Counted from the stretch's first letter, positions 1-10,674 are shown. The stretch is DNA of 64,000 bases from Burkholderia cepacia ATCC 25416 (GCF_001411495.1 NZ_CP012983.1:992001-1056000); one strand, 5' to 3'. The notes: generated from the sequence alone by a model not told the origin. A program made the numbers and translations.

Positions 1-815
<815 letters not shown>

Positions 816-965
816 ACGCGGCCCGTCATGCTGCCACGTCGTCGCACGGTGCGCGACCCGGCCGCGCGTGAACCGATCGATACCGGAACACGCGCCCGCG
901 TCGGGCCGCACGCGCTGTCGTCATGCACACGCAGCCCGCAGTCGCGCCGTTTCGTGCACGGCCGG

Positions 966-1769
966 TCAATGATGCGGCTTGCGCTCGCGGTCGCGTTCGG
1001 CGGTGCCGGGCTCGGGATCGCGCGCGGGCGGCAGCGTCGGCGTGACGGTTCGCTGGTCGGGATGCAGCACCATGCCCGTATCGTGTTCGCCGTCGCGGTG
1101 CACGCGCACGCGATTCTCGACGTCGCGCACGCCCATGCAGCCGTCGGCCAGATCCTCGATGTCGTGCTTCATCCAGCGTGACGGCACCGTGCCGTCCAGC
1201 ACGACGCAGCCGTCCTGTACCTGAACGGTGACGTCGCTCACGTCGATGTCGAGCGCATGCGCGAGCCGCTCGCACACGTCCTCGCGGATGCGCTCGTCCG
1301 AACGCGTATAGCCTTTCGGCCCGCGACGATGGCGCAGCGCGTCGCGGTCGGCGTCGCTGCCATGCCGCGACCGGTCGGGCGCGTATCCGCCGTAGCGCGA
1401 GATGTCTTGCGGGTCGCCACGGTCGTGCTCGCCGCCGTACCGGCCCATCCGGTAATGACCGCGGAATTCCGGACGGTCGCCGCCGTACGGGCCTTCACTG
1501 CCCTCCGCACGGCGGCCCGGTTCGCGGTAGCCGCGTTCTGCCTCCCATCCGGGCTGGCGCGCACCGCCCTGCCGGCCCGGGTCGGACATGCCGCGCCGCT
1601 GGTCCGCCGGCCGCGCGGCGCGCTCGGTCCATTCGCTGCCCCAGTCTTCCGCGCCGACGCTCTCGCTCACCGAGCGACGGCGCGCCGATTCAGGGTCTTC
1701 GTCCGGCCATCGTGCCGGGTCGTCCGGGATGCCGCGCTCGCCGTGCCGTCCGGGATATCGTCGTTGCAT
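966..1769 (-). CDS. BON-domain protein with long Arg/Gly-rich N-terminal region
   Basis: A 267-residue protein. The first ~150 residues are low-complexity and rich in Arg, Gly, Asp and Tyr. A BON domain follows (about residues 160-230, from RSDERIREDVCERL to VENRVRVHRDG), a fold associated with phospholipid or periplasmic binding in OsmY-like proteins. A charged tail closes the protein. No clear signal peptide is visible. The start at 1769 is chosen because AAGGAG lies just upstream; a longer frame exists to 1889 without such a site. Burkholderia genomes carry several such BON proteins, often stress-linked. The role here is not evident. Confidence 0.8.
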   Translation of the reverse strand: MQRRYPGRHGERGIPDDPARWPDEDPESARRRSVSESVGAEDWGSEWTERAARPADQRRGMSDPGRQGGARQPGWEAERGYREPGRRAEGSEGPYGGDRPEFRGHYRMGRYGGEHDRGDPQDISRYGGYAPDRSRHGSDADRDALRHRRGPKGYTRSDERIREDVCERLAHALDIDVSDVTVQVQDGCVVLDGTVPSRWMKHDIEDLADGCMGVRDVENRVRVHRDGEHDTGMVLHPDQRTVTPTLPPARDPEPGTAERDRERKPHH

Positions 1770-1961
1770 CGTGTCTCTCCTTGTTCGCGCCTGCGCCGCG
1801 CACGGCCCCATGCCGGGTCGCGACACGACGCATGCCGGCCGGCTCGAACGCAAGCCGCGTGCCGATATCGCTGCCGTCGCACGACACATGCGCGCCGCGC
1901 CGTCGATCCGCTGCCGGGCGCGCGAATCTGCAATGCGATTGCAGTTTTTGCGTGCCGGGCG

Positions 1962-2339
1962 TCATGGCCCGCCGCCGGCGCCCGGATCGTCCGGATCGTC
2001 CGGCTCCCCGGATGCGTCGTCGCGATCCGGCCCGCTCAGCCGCTCGGTGCGATCCGGCTCGATATCGGCACCTTCTTCGAGCGTCGAATCGCCGTCCGCC
2101 GACGCGCGCTCGCCGGTGCCCGTGCGGTCCGTATCGCTGTCGAGCGAGGCATCGCCGCGTTCGAGCGCATGCGCGTCGAGCGGCGAATCGATGTCGAACG
2201 GATAACGCCGCGCGCCGGCCGTGTCGCTGCCGCTGTCGGACGAATCGCTCGGCCCCAGCGCGCGGCCGTCGCGGCCGCGACGGGCGTTCTCGTCGTCCGG
2301 GCCGGCCGGTTCGTTGTCGGGGTTCAGCGTGCTGTTCAT
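1962..2339 (-). CDS. Acidic low-complexity hypothetical protein
   Basis: A 125-residue, strongly acidic protein rich in Asp, Glu, Ser, Gly and Pro, ending in a run of DDPDDPGAGGG type. No domain, signal peptide or membrane segment is recognisable. A strong ribosome-binding site (AAGGAGG) precedes the ATG at 2339, which is the main reason to believe it is translated. It lies upstream of and co-directional with the BON-domain gene (192 bp apart), so the two may be co-expressed. Probably intrinsically disordered. Confidence 0.6.
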   Translation of the reverse strand: MNSTLNPDNEPAGPDDENARRGRDGRALGPSDSSDSGSDTAGARRYPFDIDSPLDAHALERGDASLDSDTDRTGTGERASADGDSTLEEGADIEPDRTERLSGPDRDDASGEPDDPDDPGAGGGP

Positions 2340-2559
2340 GTCGACCTCCTTGCTGGCGTGCCGCTGCTTGCCGCTACGTGTGGCCGGGCGGCCGCGGCAC
2401 GGCATGCGGACGGGAGGCACGGGCGATGCGCGCCCATTGATCAGCCGAATTGAGTTCCCTTATGCTTTCCGGGGTGCCAATCCGTTTGATGTGGCCACCG
2501 CCGGCGCGCCCGGCGGCGGCCGGGCAGCGTTTGCCTGCCCGTCTTCGACCTGCCACACG

Positions 2560-4149
2560 ATGAAGAAAGACGACGACTCCCCTCGCTCCCATCCGCCGCC
2601 CGGTTTACCCGATGCGCGCGACCTGGTGCATCGCTTCGCCGAGTTCCGTTTTCAGACGGTCGTCGGCTCGATTACCGACTACGCGGTGTTCATGCTCGAT
2701 CCGCACGGCAATGTCGCGACGTGGAACGCGGGTGCCGAGCGCATCAAGGGCTATCGCGCGGCCGAGATCGTCGGCCATCACTTCTCGTGCTTCTATCCGC
2801 CCGATGCGATCGCGGCCGGCCGGCCGTCGCACGGGCTCGACGAGGCGGCCGCGCGGGGCCACTTCGTGGATGAAGGCTGGCGCGTGCGCAAGGACGGCTC
2901 GCAGTTCTGGGCGAGCGTGACGATCGCCCCCGTGCACGATAACGTGAACCAGCTGTGCGGCTTCATCAAGATCACGCGGGACATGACCGAGCGCAAGCGG
3001 CTCGAGGAACTCGAAGCGTCCACGCACCGGCTCAGCGTGTTCATCGCGATGCTCGCGCACGAGCTGCGCAACCATCTCTCGCCGCTGCGCCATTCGGTCG
3101 GCGTGCTGCAGAGCCTGCCCGATCCGGCACCCGTGCTCGCGCAATGCCGCGACGCCGTGCATCGCCAGGTCGGGCAACTGACACGGCTCGTCGACGATCT
3201 GCTCGACGTCGGCCGCATCACGGCCGGCAAGGTCGAGTTGAACGATCGCCCCGTCGCCGTGCGCGACATCGTGTGCCGCGGCGTCGAAAGCATCCAGCCG
3301 AAGCTGGCCGCGCGCGGGCAGCACCTCCACGTCGACCTGCCGGCCGATCCCGTGCTGCTGCACGGCGACGATGCACGGCTCGTCCAGGTGCTGCACAACC
3401 TGCTCGACAACGCGTCGAAGTTCTCGCCGCACGGCGGGCGGATCGACGTGGGCGCACGGGTGGAAGGGCCGGTGGTCGCCATCCGCGTCACCGATCATGG
3501 CGTCGGCATCGCGCACGGCGCGCTCGAAACGATCTTCGACCTGTTCGAGCAGCGAGGCGCGTCGGGTGGCTCGCCGACCGGCGGCTTCGGGCTCGGGCTC
3601 GCGATCTGCCGGACGTTCGTCGAACTGCACGGCGGGCGGATTTCCGCGGAAAGCGACGGGCCCGGGCACGGCGCGACGTTCACGGTGCGGCTGCCGATCA
3701 CACGGACGGGACGTGCGGAGCAGGCCGGCGCGCGCGAGCCGGCGGCGCACGCGCCATCGGACACCACGCCGCTGCGCATCGTGATCGTCGACGACAACCG
3801 CGACTCGGCCGACACGCTCGCCGTGCTGCTCAAGGTGAAGGGGCATGCGCCGCGCGTCGCATACAACGCAGGCGATGCGCTGACGCTCGCCCGCGACTAC
3901 GCGCCGCAACTGATGATCCTCGACCTGACGATGCCCGACGTCGACGGCTTCACGCTGCTGCACGAACTGCGCGCGATCGACGCGCTGCGCGACACGACCT
4001 GCGTCGCGCTGTCCGGCCACGCGCGCGCGTCCGACCTCGCACGCACCGAACGCGAGGGCTTCGACGCGCACCTCGTGAAACCCGTCGAGATCAACGTGCT
4101 CGACGCACTGCTGCAGCGTGTCGCACGCGGGATTCGGCGTCCGTCGTAA
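2560..4149 (+). CDS. PAS-domain hybrid histidine kinase with C-terminal receiver
   Basis: A 529-residue soluble sensor kinase with no membrane segment. Order: PAS domain (about 30-145; YAVFMLDPHGNVATWNAGAERIKG is at its start), HisKA helix with the H-box MLAHELRNHLSPL (phospho-acceptor His167), HATPase_c (N box HNLLDNASKFS, G boxes GVGIAHG and GGFGLGLAIC), and a receiver domain (IVIVDDNRDSADTL, phospho-acceptor Asp455 in LILDLTMPD, Lys in VKPVE). The start at 2560 (MKKDDD) begins just before the PAS homology; the frame is open further upstream over the neighbour's promoter region. No cognate response regulator is adjacent, so phosphate may pass through the internal receiver to a distant partner. 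Confidence 0.9.
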   Translation: MKKDDDSPRSHPPPGLPDARDLVHRFAEFRFQTVVGSITDYAVFMLDPHGNVATWNAGAERIKGYRAAEIVGHHFSCFYPPDAIAAGRPSHGLDEAAARGHFVDEGWRVRKDGSQFWASVTIAPVHDNVNQLCGFIKITRDMTERKRLEELEASTHRLSVFIAMLAHELRNHLSPLRHSVGVLQSLPDPAPVLAQCRDAVHRQVGQLTRLVDDLLDVGRITAGKVELNDRPVAVRDIVCRGVESIQPKLAARGQHLHVDLPADPVLLHGDDARLVQVLHNLLDNASKFSPHGGRIDVGARVEGPVVAIRVTDHGVGIAHGALETIFDLFEQRGASGGSPTGGFGLGLAICRTFVELHGGRISAESDGPGHGATFTVRLPITRTGRAEQAGAREPAAHAPSDTTPLRIVIVDDNRDSADTLAVLLKVKGHAPRVAYNAGDALTLARDYAPQLMILDLTMPDVDGFTLLHELRAIDALRDTTCVALSGHARASDLARTEREGFDAHLVKPVEINVLDALLQRVARGIRRPS

Positions 4150-4197
4150 CGCCCGTGCTCGAACTGCCGCACGGCTCGCCGTGGCGCGGCATTGCAT

Positions 4198-4836
4198 TCA
4201 ATGCGGCAACCCGAACGCGGCTTTCAGGCTCGCGACGATCATCTGCATCGCGATCGCCGCGAGGATCATCCCCATCAGGCGCTGGGTCACCGCCGTCACG
4301 CGCGGCGACAGGTAATGCCCGATCAGCGGCGCGGACAGCAACGAAACGGCCAGCAGCACGAGAAACGCGGCGAGCCCGAGCGCGAAAGCGAGTTCCTGTC
4401 CGGTCGAGAACGCGCTGTGCCCGAGCACGATCATCGTCGCGATCGTGCCGGGGCCGACGAGCAGCGGGATCGTCAGCGGATAGATCGCGACGCTCTCGGC
4501 CGCCGCAGGGTCGGCGCCCTCGTCCTCGCCCGGCGAATGCTGGCGGCTCGGCGCGCCGTGCAGCATCGACAGCGCGATCAGCAGCACCAGCAGCCCGCCC
4601 GCGAGGCGGAAATCGTCGATCGTCAGGCCGAATACGTGCAGGATCGCGCCGCCCGCGACGGCCGACACGATGCAGCCGACCGTCACGCCGATCGCGGCCG
4701 TCAGCGCGACCTTGCGGCGCACGCCGTCCGCCGCGCCTTCCGTCAGCGACAGGAACACCGGGATGTTCGCGATCGGGTTCATGATCGCGAACAGCGCCGC
4801 GAACACCTTGATCGAAAAGGTCAGGTCGAAGGCCAC
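4198..4836 (-). CDS. MarC/UPF0056 family integral membrane protein
   Basis: A 212-residue inner-membrane protein of the MarC family with about six hydrophobic segments. Typical features are the N-terminal FAIMNPIANIPVFLSLT segment and the central YPLTIPLLVGPGTIATMI segment, both marks of this family. A hydrophilic acidic loop (RQHSPGEDEGADPAAAES) separates the two halves. Once linked to multiple antibiotic resistance, the family has no settled biochemical function. The gene converges on the hybrid kinase gene and appears monocistronic. Confidence 0.9.
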   Translation of the reverse strand: MAFDLTFSIKVFAALFAIMNPIANIPVFLSLTEGAADGVRRKVALTAAIGVTVGCIVSAVAGGAILHVFGLTIDDFRLAGGLLVLLIALSMLHGAPSRQHSPGEDEGADPAAAESVAIYPLTIPLLVGPGTIATMIVLGHSAFSTGQELAFALGLAAFLVLLAVSLLSAPLIGHYLSPRVTAVTQRLMGMILAAIAMQMIVASLKAAFGLPH

Positions 4837-4967
4837 AGGTTCGCTCCCGTCTCACTCGTCGGTTCGTAGACCGAATCGCACGCAAATTCCGTTTCGTTTC
4901 CGGTGCACGGCGCGCGCCATGCTGCTACGATCGACGCACCGCGTTCACGCACGGAGGGCCCCGACCG

Positions 4968-5186
4968 ATGCAAGCCACCGACACCTTCATGGATCACGAG
5001 ATTCGCGTCGAGGCGACGCGCAACGCGAACGGCGCATGGGTCGCGCAGGTGCGGATCTTCCGCGACGGCGCGCCGGTCGACCTGCCCGCGCCCGAACTCG
5101 TCACGCCCGAATGGCTCACGTGCGACGAAGCGCTGCGCGGCGGCATCGACCAGGGCCGCGTGATCATCAAGACACGCGACCGTTAA
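4968..5186 (+). CDS. Small conserved-looking hypothetical protein (72 aa)
   Basis: A 72-residue soluble protein with an alternating beta-strand look (HEIRVEATRNANGAWVAQVRIFRDG) and a C-terminal helix. GGAGGG lies about 11 bases before the ATG. It is divergent from the MarC-family gene across 131 bp. No family is recognised with confidence; compact proteins of this kind are common in Burkholderia accessory replicons. Confidence 0.6.
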   Translation: MQATDTFMDHEIRVEATRNANGAWVAQVRIFRDGAPVDLPAPELVTPEWLTCDEALRGGIDQGRVIIKTRDR

Positions 5187-5235
5187 CGTCGCGCGGTTCG
5201 TCGCCGCGTCGCCGGCGGGCATCGCGCCGTGCGTT

Positions 5236-5613
5236 TCACGCATCGAAATCGAGATCGCCGATCAGGATTTCGCGGTCGCGCTGGGTCCGTGAGCTGAAGT
5301 CGACCGGCAATTCCATCTGCCAGCGCTCGATCGTGACCGGCAGCGACGCGAGATAGCGGTCGAAGCGGCTGCGGTCGGGCTCGGCCAGCAACGCAGCGAT
5401 CGCATCGTCGCGCCACGCGAGCCGCGCGTTCAACCGGTTCGGCAGCCCGACCGTCGACGTGAGCCCGATCACGTCCACACAGGTCGGGCTCCCCTGCCCG
5501 TCGTGCGGCACGACTTCCACGCGCACTTCACCAGGCTGATACAGGCCGAGCACGCGCGCCGCGATGCGCGGCGCAAACTCGGTTTCGAAACGTGCGCGGA
5601 TTTCAGGACTCAT
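5236..5613 (-). CDS. Conserved hypothetical protein (125 aa), coupled to the Rieske/FAD reductase
   Basis: A 125-residue soluble protein without signal or membrane segments. It has a mixed alpha/beta appearance with a central VRVEVVPHDG strand region. It may belong to a Burkholderia-restricted DUF (DUF5594 comes to mind, from memory only). Its start overlaps the end of the upstream Rieske/FAD oxidoreductase by 11 bases, which implies translational coupling and possibly a shared process. No catalytic motif is visible. Confidence 0.65.
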   Translation of the reverse strand: MSPEIRARFETEFAPRIAARVLGLYQPGEVRVEVVPHDGQGSPTCVDVIGLTSTVGLPNRLNARLAWRDDAIAALLAEPDRSRFDRYLASLPVTIERWQMELPVDFSSRTQRDREILIGDLDFDA

Positions 5614-7183
5614 CTTGCCTCCGGGTTCGAATCATGTCGTCACGCGGCCGTCGTGCGGCTGCAATCTGCCGCTCGAATGCCGCTTCTGCCTTCAGGCTGT
5701 CGAGATCGCGGCCGATCGTCGCGACCGCAAGCCGCGTGTCGCCGCGCCAGTACGCGATCGCGCAGTCGTGTGCGCCGAGGTCGCCGTCGATCTCGACGCG
5801 ATCCCATTGCTCCGCATGCCCGACGTAGTTGATCGTCAGGTCGTAATGCTGGCTCCAGAAGAACGGCACCGCGTCGAACGGGCGCTGCTGGCCAAGCATG
5901 TTGTGCGCCGCGACGATGCCCTGCCGCTCGGCGACGACCCAGTGCTCGACGCGAATGCGCTCGCCCGTCAACGGATCGGGCCAGCGCGCGATGTCGCCGG
6001 CCGCGTAGATGCCGGGCACACTCGTCTGAAGGAAGCGGTCGACCGTCACGCCGCGTTCGACGGCCAGCCCCGCTTCCTGCGCGAGCGCGACGTTCGGGTG
6101 CACGCCGATGCCGACCAACACGACGTCGGCCGGCAGCACGTCGCCGGTCGACAGCGTCACGCTGTCCGGCGTGATCCGCGCCGGCGTCGCGCCGAGATGG
6201 AACACGACGCCGTGCGATTCGTGCAGGGCCTTGATCGTGTCGCCGAGCGCTTCGCCAAGCACGCGTGCCATCGGATGCGCATCGGGCGCGACGACCTGCA
6301 CGTCGAGCCCGCGCGTGCGCAACGCGGCGGCCGCTTCGAGCCCGATGAAGCTCGCGCCGACTACCACGCAGCGGCGGGCCGTTTTCAGCTTGGCGATCAG
6401 CGCGTCGCAATCGGCGCGCGAGCGCAGCACGCACACGTGCGGCAGATCCGCGCCCGGCACGCTCAGCCGGTTCGGCTCGGCGCCCGTTGCCAGCAGCAGC
6501 GCGCCGTACCCGACACGGCTGCCGTCGGCCAGTTCGACCGCCTGCCGCGCGGGGTCGATCCGCGCGACACGCGTGCCGCACCGCACGTCGATCCGGTGGT
6601 CGGTATAGAACGACGGCGCACGCAGCGGCAGCCAGTCGGCGTCGGCCGTGCCGGCGAGATAGTCTTTCGACAGGTTCGGCCGGTCGTACGGCGGATCGGC
6701 ATCGGCGGTAAGCATCGTGACGGGATGCGGATAACCCGCCTGCCGCAGCGTCACGGTGGCCGCGATCGCAGCGGCGCCGCCGCCGACGATCACCACCGAC
6801 GCAGGCAGCCCGGCCGCATTCAGCGTGGGAGGCGCGGCAGCCGGCCGCGCATCAAGCACGACGGCACGGCCGTCGCGGCGTTCGACGCGCCAGCACGGGA
6901 GCCCGTCGAGCGCCGGTGCGCGCAGCAATGCGCCCGTGCGCAGGCAGAACGCCGCGTGATGCCATGGGCAGTGGATCGTGTCGCCCTCCAGCAGGCCGTC
7001 GGCCAATGGCGCGCCGTAGTGCGGGCACTGCGCGCCCACGGCAAACAGTTCGTCGGCGCGGCGCACGAGCAGCACCGCGGTATCGCCGACATGGCCCTCG
7101 ATCATCGCGCCGTCGGCGAGATCGTCGAGCGCGATGCCCTGCGTGAGGTCGGGGCGTGACGACGAAGCGTCGCTTCCAGTCAT
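5603..7183 (-). CDS. Rieske-domain FAD/NAD(P)H oxidoreductase (AIF-like/ferredoxin reductase type)
   Basis: A 526-residue protein joining an N-terminal Rieske [2Fe-2S] domain to an FAD/NAD-linked reductase. Rieske ligands are visible as C53-P-H55 and C72-P-W-H75. FAD binding starts near residue 128 (VVIVGGGAAAIAATV), the NAD-binding dinucleotide fold is near VVVGASFIGLEAA, and the second FAD contact is GIYAAGDIARWPDP. The C-terminal part matches the reductase dimerisation domain. Such fusions resemble AIFL-type proteins and reductases of aromatic-ring oxygenases, but no oxygenase gene is nearby. It is divergent from the formate dehydrogenase gene and overlaps the downstream 125-residue protein gene. 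Electron acceptor unknown. Confidence 0.88.
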   Translation of the reverse strand: MTGSDASSSRPDLTQGIALDDLADGAMIEGHVGDTAVLLVRRADELFAVGAQCPHYGAPLADGLLEGDTIHCPWHHAAFCLRTGALLRAPALDGLPCWRVERRDGRAVVLDARPAAAPPTLNAAGLPASVVIVGGGAAAIAATVTLRQAGYPHPVTMLTADADPPYDRPNLSKDYLAGTADADWLPLRAPSFYTDHRIDVRCGTRVARIDPARQAVELADGSRVGYGALLLATGAEPNRLSVPGADLPHVCVLRSRADCDALIAKLKTARRCVVVGASFIGLEAAAALRTRGLDVQVVAPDAHPMARVLGEALGDTIKALHESHGVVFHLGATPARITPDSVTLSTGDVLPADVVLVGIGVHPNVALAQEAGLAVERGVTVDRFLQTSVPGIYAAGDIARWPDPLTGERIRVEHWVVAERQGIVAAHNMLGQQRPFDAVPFFWSQHYDLTINYVGHAEQWDRVEIDGDLGAHDCAIAYWRGDTRLAVATIGRDLDSLKAEAAFERQIAAARRPRDDMIRTRRQDES

Positions 7184-7418
7184 GACGTGGCTCCCGGAAA
7201 GTCAGGTAACGATCCCATTATCGACATCCCATTTGAAAAGAACAGGTACAGACGCCTCCGCAGCGCACGCAAACACCGACTGTAGCTTGTACGCGAGCCA
7301 TGACGGGCGTAGAACGTCATCAACGTTGCGGCGCAACACACCCGTTGCCTGCGAGGGCGCGTCGCGCGTCCTCGCAATCCGCGTGCCACATCCCCCCCTT
7401 CACCAGGAGTGCTACCCG

Positions 7419-8579
7419 ATGGCCACCGTCCTGTGCGTGCTCTACCCCGATCCGGTCGACGGCTACCCGCCGCGCTACGTGCGCGACGCGATTCCGGTCA
7501 TCACGCACTACGCGGACGGGCAAACCGCGCCGACGCCCGCCGGCCCGCCCGGCTTCCGGCCCGGCGAACTCGTCGGCTCGGTGTCCGGCGCGCTCGGGTT
7601 GCGCGGCTATCTGGAGGCGCACGGCCACACGCTGATCGTCACGAGCGACAAGGACGGCCCCGATTCGGAATTCGAGCGCCGGCTGCCGGAAGCAGACGTG
7701 GTGATCTCGCAGCCGTTCTGGCCCGCGTACCTGACGGCCGAACGGATTGCCCGCGCGCCGAAGCTGAAGCTCGCGCTGACGGCTGGCATCGGCTCCGATC
7801 ACGTCGATCTCGACGCCGCCGCGCGCGCGCATGTCACCGTCGCCGAAGTCACCGGCTCGAACAGCATCAGCGTGGCCGAGCACGTGGTGATGACGACGCT
7901 CGCGCTGGTGCGCAACTACCTGCCGTCGCATGCGATCGCGCAACAAGGCGGCTGGAACATCGCGGATTGCGTGTCGCGCAGCTACGACGTCGAGGGCATG
8001 CATTTCGGCACGGTCGGCGCGGGGCGCATCGGGCTCGCCGTGCTGCGGCGGCTGAAGCCGTTCGGCCTGCAGCTGCACTACACGCAGCGCCACCGGCTCG
8101 ACGCGTCGGTCGAGCAGGAACTCGCGCTCACGTATCACGCCGATGCCGCGTCGCTCGCGAGCGCCGTCGACATCGTCAACCTGCAGATCCCGCTTTACCC
8201 GTCGACGGAGCACCTGTTCGACGCGGCGATGATCGCGCGCATGAAGCGCGGCGCGTACCTGATCAACACCGCCCGCGCGAAGCTGGTCGACCGCGACGCG
8301 GTCGTGAATGCCGTCACGTCCGGGCATCTCGCGGGCTACGGCGGCGACGTGTGGTTTCCCCAGCCGGCGCCGGCCGATCACCCGTGGCGCGCGATGCCGT
8401 TCAACGGGATGACCCCGCACATCTCCGGCACGTCGCTGTCCGCGCAGGCACGCTATGCGGCCGGCACGCTGGAGATCCTGCAGTGCTGGTTCGACGGCAA
8501 GCCGATCCGCAACGAATACCTGATCGTCGACGGCGGCACGCTCGCGGGAACGGGCGCGCAGTCGTACCGGCTGACGTGA
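7419..8579 (+). CDS. fdh: NAD-dependent formate dehydrogenase (metal-free)
   Basis: A 386-residue D-2-hydroxyacid-dehydrogenase-family enzyme oxidising formate to CO2 with reduction of NAD+ in the cytoplasm. The NAD site is GTVGAGRIG (197-205). Catalytic Arg286 (INTARAK) and His334 (PHISGTSLSAQARYAAG) have the same 48-residue spacing as Arg284/His332 of Pseudomonas formate dehydrogenase, and AGYGGDVWFPQPAP is diagnostic for this enzyme rather than for other 2-hydroxyacid dehydrogenases. The start at 7419 has AGGAG nearby and gives the family's N-terminus; the frame is open further upstream. Likely supplies NADH or detoxifies formate. It is convergent with the broken MocR gene. Confidence 0.95.
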   Translation: MATVLCVLYPDPVDGYPPRYVRDAIPVITHYADGQTAPTPAGPPGFRPGELVGSVSGALGLRGYLEAHGHTLIVTSDKDGPDSEFERRLPEADVVISQPFWPAYLTAERIARAPKLKLALTAGIGSDHVDLDAAARAHVTVAEVTGSNSISVAEHVVMTTLALVRNYLPSHAIAQQGGWNIADCVSRSYDVEGMHFGTVGAGRIGLAVLRRLKPFGLQLHYTQRHRLDASVEQELALTYHADAASLASAVDIVNLQIPLYPSTEHLFDAAMIARMKRGAYLINTARAKLVDRDAVVNAVTSGHLAGYGGDVWFPQPAPADHPWRAMPFNGMTPHISGTSLSAQARYAAGTLEILQCWFDGKPIRNEYLIVDGGTLAGTGAQSYRLT

Positions 8580-8613
8580 CGCCACGCGCCGCGCCCGACG
8601 CGCGGCGGTAGGG

Positions 8614-10038
8614 TCAGTCGACGCAGTAGGCGGCGAGCTTGCCGACGGTCACGACCGCCTGCTCGATCTCCGGCGACCACGGGCTGCTGTAGTTGAGACG
8701 GATGAAATTCCGGTAGCTGTCCGCGATCGAGAACATGTAGCCGGGCCCGATCGTGATGCCCTGTTCCAGCGCGAGCTGGTACAGCCGCATCGCGTCGACC
8801 TGCACGGGCAACTCGACCCACAGCACGTAACCACCCGCCGGGCTCGAAATGCGTGTGCCTTCCGGGAAGAACCGCGACACCATCGTGCGCATCAGGTTCG
8901 CCTGCTGCGCATACGCCTTGCGAATCCGCCGCAGGTGATGCTCGTAGCCGTCGCGTTCGAGAAACTCCGCGATCGCGAGCTGCGGCAGCGACGGCGTCGC
9001 GAGCGTGTTCAGGAACTTCAGTTTCTCGACCTGCTCGCGATAGCGGCCCGGCAGCGCCCAGCCGATCCGGTACGCCGCCGTCAGGCTCTTCGAGAACGAC
9101 GAGCAATGCAGCACGATGTCGTGGCGGTCGAACGACTTCAGCGTGCTCGGATGCATGTTGCCGAAGTACAGTTCGTTCTACACGCCATTCTCGATGACAG
9201 GCAGATCGGCCTTCGCGGCGAACTCGACCAGTTCGCGCTTGCGTTCGTCGGGCATCTGGAAGCCGAGCGGGTTCTGGAAGTTCGGCATCACCATGCACGC
9301 GGCGATCGGCTGCGACTTCGCGATCGCGGCCAGCGCCGCGATGTCGATCCCGTATTCCGGATGCGTCGCGACCTCGATCGCCTTCATCCCCATCCGCTCG
9401 ATCGCGTGCAGCATCGCGTAGAACGTCGGCGATTCCACCGCGATCGTGTCGCCCGGCTTCGCCACCGCCTGCAGGCACAGGTTGATCGCCTCCGTCGCAC
9501 CGACCGTCACGATGATCTCGTTCGGGTCCACCGACATCCCGTTTTCCAGGTAGCGCCGAGCGATCTGACGGATCAGCCGCGGATGCCCGGGCGGCAATCC
9601 GTCCGTCACGCCCCACAGCGACTTGTCGCGGCCGGCCGCGTACGCGTAGCGGTTCAGCTTCTCGAACGGAAACAGGCTCGGGTCCGGGTACGGCGAGCCG
9701 AGCGGCACTGCGTCGTCGGTGCCGATCGAGCGCAGCGTCGACAGCACCAGCCGGCTCACGTCGACCGACGACGAGATCGCGATCGGCTTCGACGGTCGCA
9801 GCTCGCGCACCGGCGCATGGCCATCGTCGCGCCGCAGGTTCACGAAATAGCCGGACTGCGGGCGGCTTTCGAGCAGCCCGCGGCTTTCCAGCAGCAGATA
9901 CGCGTGCAGCACGGTCGTGATGCTGATCCGGTGCTGCTGGCTTGCCTGCCGCACCGACGGCACACGATCGCCGTGTCGATATACGCCTTGCCGGATGAGT
10001 CTCTCTACGTCGTTTGCAAATTTCTCGTAGAGCTTCAT
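8614..10038 (-). pseudogene. MocR-type GntR regulator/aminotransferase-like protein, interrupted by an in-frame amber codon
   Basis: Two frame-matched pieces, 9178-10038 and 8614-9177, together make a ~475-codon MocR protein: an N-terminal GntR winged helix (YEKFANDVERLIRQGVYRHG) and a fold-type I aminotransferase domain with the PLP-lysine motif SSFSKSLTAAYRIGW. They are separated only by TAG at 9178-9180, where relatives usually have Tyr in a VYNELYFG sequence; one base change (TAC or TAT to TAG) explains it. There is no frameshift, and the downstream part keeps good coding character, so the lesion is recent, tolerated, suppressed or a sequencing error. The first piece retains the DNA-binding domain and could still be made. 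It converges on the formate dehydrogenase gene; the original target is unknown. Confidence 0.85.
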
Positions 10039-10419
10039 CCGCCTCGCCCCGCCAGCGATGAACCGGCCTGCGGTGCACGGGCGGCATGGCCGCGCCGGTG
10101 CACGAAGCCGGATAGCCGTGCCCGGGCGCGGGGGTCCCGGTTCGAACCTCGTCCGTTATCGAAATTGAAGGCGGATAGCAACGCGAATCTCATCTAGACA
10201 AGGTTCGGCATCCTACTGCGTCATTTCGACGAATGTAAGTGACAGTTTGGCGAGGAAACGCCAAATCCGGCCGGCGTGGTGAACAGATTCGAACGCGACG
10301 GCACGGCCCGGCGCGGGGCCATTCACCGGGCCCCCTGCAGGAGCATGGGCTCGCGTATTGCCGCCGGCCGGCGGGCGGCCATCACGCGAAGCCCGGTCAT
10401 GCGCGGGCCTCGCGTGCGA
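10039..10419. other. Intergenic region upstream of the broken MocR gene
   Basis: No convincing gene. It lies between the start of the MocR gene and the stop of the 84-residue protein gene, both on the minus strand. The part next to 10160-10250 is less GC-rich and is the likely MocR promoter region. No clear hairpin or known motif was found. Confidence 0.4.
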
Positions 10420-10674
10420 TCAAGCGTCGTCGACGTTGTCCGCGTAGTGGTCGATCGCGACCTTGCACTCGTCGAACACCACCGTCAGCCACGCGACGTC
10501 GTTCGACTCGACCCACTTGCGGATCTGCAGGAATTGCCCGGTGCCGAGATCGGCGACGCGGGCCGGATCGTCGGTCGTCACGTCGACGGTCGCGATCGCG
10601 CGCTTGCCGCTGCCGGGCAGCGGCGTCAACGTCGCCGCGATGTCGAAGCGCCGGTACGATTGATCGATGCGCAT
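10420..10674 (-). CDS. Small hypothetical protein (84 aa)
   Basis: An 84-residue protein with probable beta-strands in the first half (RFDIAATLTPLPGSGKRAIATVDV) and a helical C-terminus. No known domain is recognised. GGGAG stands just upstream of the ATG. The gene begins 34 bases after the DUF1269-type gene and is probably co-transcribed with it. Confidence 0.6.
   Translation of the reverse strand: MRIDQSYRRFDIAATLTPLPGSGKRAIATVDVTTDDPARVADLGTGQFLQIRKWVESNDVAWLTVVFDECKVAIDHYADNVDDA

Noticed and set aside
1257..2453. Long plus-strand frame opposite the BON and acidic protein genes
   Set aside because: It is the antisense of two genes with good ribosome sites and BON homology; its own composition is Arg/Ala/Val shadow sequence with no homology.
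5564..7159. 531-codon frame antisense to the Rieske/FAD reductase
   Set aside because: High-G+C antisense frame. The minus strand has clear Rieske and FAD motifs.
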